Below, in pieces: positions 62,116 through 64,000 of a stretch of DNA of 64,000 bases; position 1 is the stretch's first letter, and every line of letters begins with the position of its first letter. The notes beneath the pieces are model-generated. The model ran no database searches and was not told the origin of the DNA. It saw only the letters and a program-made list of their open reading frames with translations. The translations under genes and the position numbers were made by a program. Source of the stretch: Ciona savignyi (lineage: Eukaryota > Chordata > Ascidiacea > Phlebobranchia > Cionidae); assembly GCA_000149265.1 (NCBI GenBank), contig CH003308.1, forward strand, positions 250,852-314,851, written 5' to 3'.

Positions 62116-63204
62116 TTAACTCTTTCACTCCCGGCCAAATGCATTAATTTAAACATGCTGTCCCGCAGTGTTTTTTACAATTTTTGGTCATTTTCAAATT
62201 AGCACAGTTTTTCTCAAATTTATGCTATGATTTAATATTTAGTATGGTTGGAAAGATAATTTATCCCTCTTTTAAACAAACCGCACACCTAGAATCTACC
62301 TCCAATAAAGAATATATTATGTAAACTTTAGTGAACACCACTTTTTATGTAAAGAAAATTCTGCTCGACTTTAAAAATTTTGAGGTGCACTGACAAACGA
62401 AATACTCACTAATTATTGGTATGCCCAAATGATATGAAAATTGGAATGTAGATTGTCTAATAGTTTTTGTACTCAGGAAAATTTGAACTGTCATTGTATC
62501 TTCAGTAGTTTTTTTACTATTCCTAATTGAAATTTTCCTTTATTCTAACTATATTATGAAAAATTGAACCAAAACGCATTGAAGTTTTTAGTTTTGTAGA
62601 ACTAAAATAGTAAAAAGTATAAATAAGAACAGTGAAGGAAGTGTAAAAAGGGCATACAAAAGCAAACAAACACAAATACTATATCCAATATTCTTCAAAG
62701 CAGGGCACACCGAACTAGCTAGTCTCGCCGCCTTTTTCTTTATCGTGCGCTCAGCAGGCCCAGCTGGATTCATGCTTTGGTGAACACGAAGCATAAACGC
62801 CTGCTGCGAAAACGTCACCAACGCTCTCCTTTTTTTCTCAACGGCACGAAATTCATAGAGAATGTAAAGAAAGACTTGCTTGACAAAAAGAGCTTCTCCG
62901 CAAGTTAACGCGACTCCTATTGGCTGAGTTAGTCACTTGTAAATTCGTGTAAAATCGATAGAAATAAGAGGCGAAGCCTTGAAAAAGAAAGGCTATCACT
63001 CCTCGCATTTTTAATATTTCTCCACGAAAATTACAGAAAATAAAATATAGGGTTTCCTTGATCGAATGAGCCATAGCTGAGGTCTCTACCATTACGCATT
63101 GCGGAGAAATCGTTTTTTAGATTTGTATCCATTTATGGACAGACGGGATACCATGTTTTCCCACCAACTCGCCATATATGGCGAGTTGGGAGGGAAAGAG
63201 TTAA
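62116..63204. mobile_element. piggyBac-type non-autonomous DNA element with TTAA flanks (1.09 kb)
   Basis: TTAA at 62116-62119 is followed by CTCTTTCACTCCC. The right end reads GGGAGGGAAAGAG followed by TTAA at 63201-63204. The 13-bp ends are inverted repeats with one mismatch, and TTAA flanks with a CTCTTTC/CCCTTT-type terminus are the hallmark of piggyBac elements. The right 395 bp are homologous to 650-1017. No complete transposase is present; the minus strand has an open stretch at 62588-62821 that I cannot assign. Confidence 0.78.
63164..63189. repeat. Perfect 26-bp palindrome in the subterminal part of the element
   Basis: CCAACTCGCCATATATGG continues to its exact mirror, giving 13 + 13 paired bases with no spacer, ending 11 bases before the right TTAA. 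The centre CCATATATGG also fits the CArG consensus CC(A/T)6GG. Confidence 0.9.
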
Positions 63205-64000
63205 CTCGGCTGATACATATATCGAATCCTATATAAAGCAATCCTGGTGGAGAGCCCATCATTGGCTCGAAACTTGACTGGGTTAAAAAAACATGTATTT
63301 GAGGGGAGTGGGTGTGAGACCGAAAAGTTACCACCACATACCATATGTATCGTTGGGGTTGATCATTATAGTTAAGGGATTACATCATGTGTAATAATGA
63401 GATACCACGGTGTTTAACCCACCAGGCACAGATATACATTTCAATGCTACTAAAGTTAATAAATGCTTAAGCTTCCAGATATTAATTATATATTTTTCCG
63501 TATTTGTTCGATTACCCCAAAGGTTCAAACACGCTATTACATGAAATTAACAACAAAATAGGGATACAGAAAAACTCCAAATAGGGCAATGTTGGAAAAC
63601 TGGTCGAAGTTAGAGAAAAATTCGTCTGGTTTAACCGTTTTGGTTTGACGTAGAACACTCTTTGCCGCCACCATATGTTTAACTTTAACCTAAATGTTTC
63701 TTTGACCTTTTAACGCTTGCTGTTCAAATGCTGTTAAACGTTTGGCACAAAAGCAAAACTGTATTATAGTAATACCGTATTCTTTATTTCGAAATGTCGT
63801 AAACATTCAAACGATTTCAATACGACTTTTACTATGTGGAGGTTGTACGAAGCGCTCTTTATTTAAAATTACAAATTTAAAAAGTAAGATGCTCTTTTGC
63901 CTGTTGTAAATCGTCAGCATATGGCTGTGTTTGATATCCTCGCGGGTGTCTGTGCTAACATGCGTTAAAGAGGGCAGAGAGTGAACGGTCGTTAATCTAT
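63205..64000. other. Right end of window, nothing recognised
   Basis: AT-rich sequence with no exon, RNA gene or repeat that I can support. Confidence 0.5.

Noticed and set aside
62588..62821. Minus-strand open frame inside the piggyBac-type element as a transposase
   Set aside because: It lacks the DDD catalytic context and the Cys-rich C-terminus of piggyBac transposases; left unassigned.

Overview
The window is a metazoan nuclear segment: AT-rich, intron-rich, with GT–AG introns and long non-coding stretches. A single Tbx2/3-type T-box gene, a BCAS3 orthologue and an intronless, divergent Gi-like G-alpha gene together point to a tunicate, most likely a solitary ascidian such as Ciona. That taxon call is an inference from gene content.

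Layout. 1–4824 is a pile of mobile-element debris: the 3' end of a Ty3/gypsy-type retroelement with a short LTR, a fragment of a TTAA-flanked DNA element, and a broken RNase H-bearing LINE lying between long inverted repeats. 5090–29350 (+) holds BCAS3 in 18 exons; its first coding exon(s) are not in the window. The reconstructed exons form one reading frame to the stop if one extra base near 8895 is discounted. A 10.9 kb BCAS3 intron carries an intronless G-alpha gene on the same strand (20516–21592). 29351–38816 is a gene-poor interval. 38817–52208 (-) is a complete six-exon Tbx2/3 gene with a 7.7 kb first intron. 52209–64000 is Tbx2/3 upstream DNA with no gene I can support; it ends with a 1.1 kb piggyBac-type non-autonomous element that is related to the fragment at the left end of the window.

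How the parts relate. BCAS3 and Tbx2/3 lie tail to tail. BCAS3 and TBX2 are also neighbours in vertebrates, where enhancers of the T-box gene are thought to hold the pair together, so this looks like an old regulatory neighbourhood. The G-alpha gene looks like an old retrocopy that settled in a BCAS3 intron. It keeps the full GTPase machinery but has an unusual C-terminus without the pertussis-toxin cysteine.

Other repeats inside BCAS3 introns are a 14-bp minisatellite (5440–5560), a hAT-type MITE with a perfect 8-bp target-site duplication (12459–13041) and degenerate SINE-like fragments.
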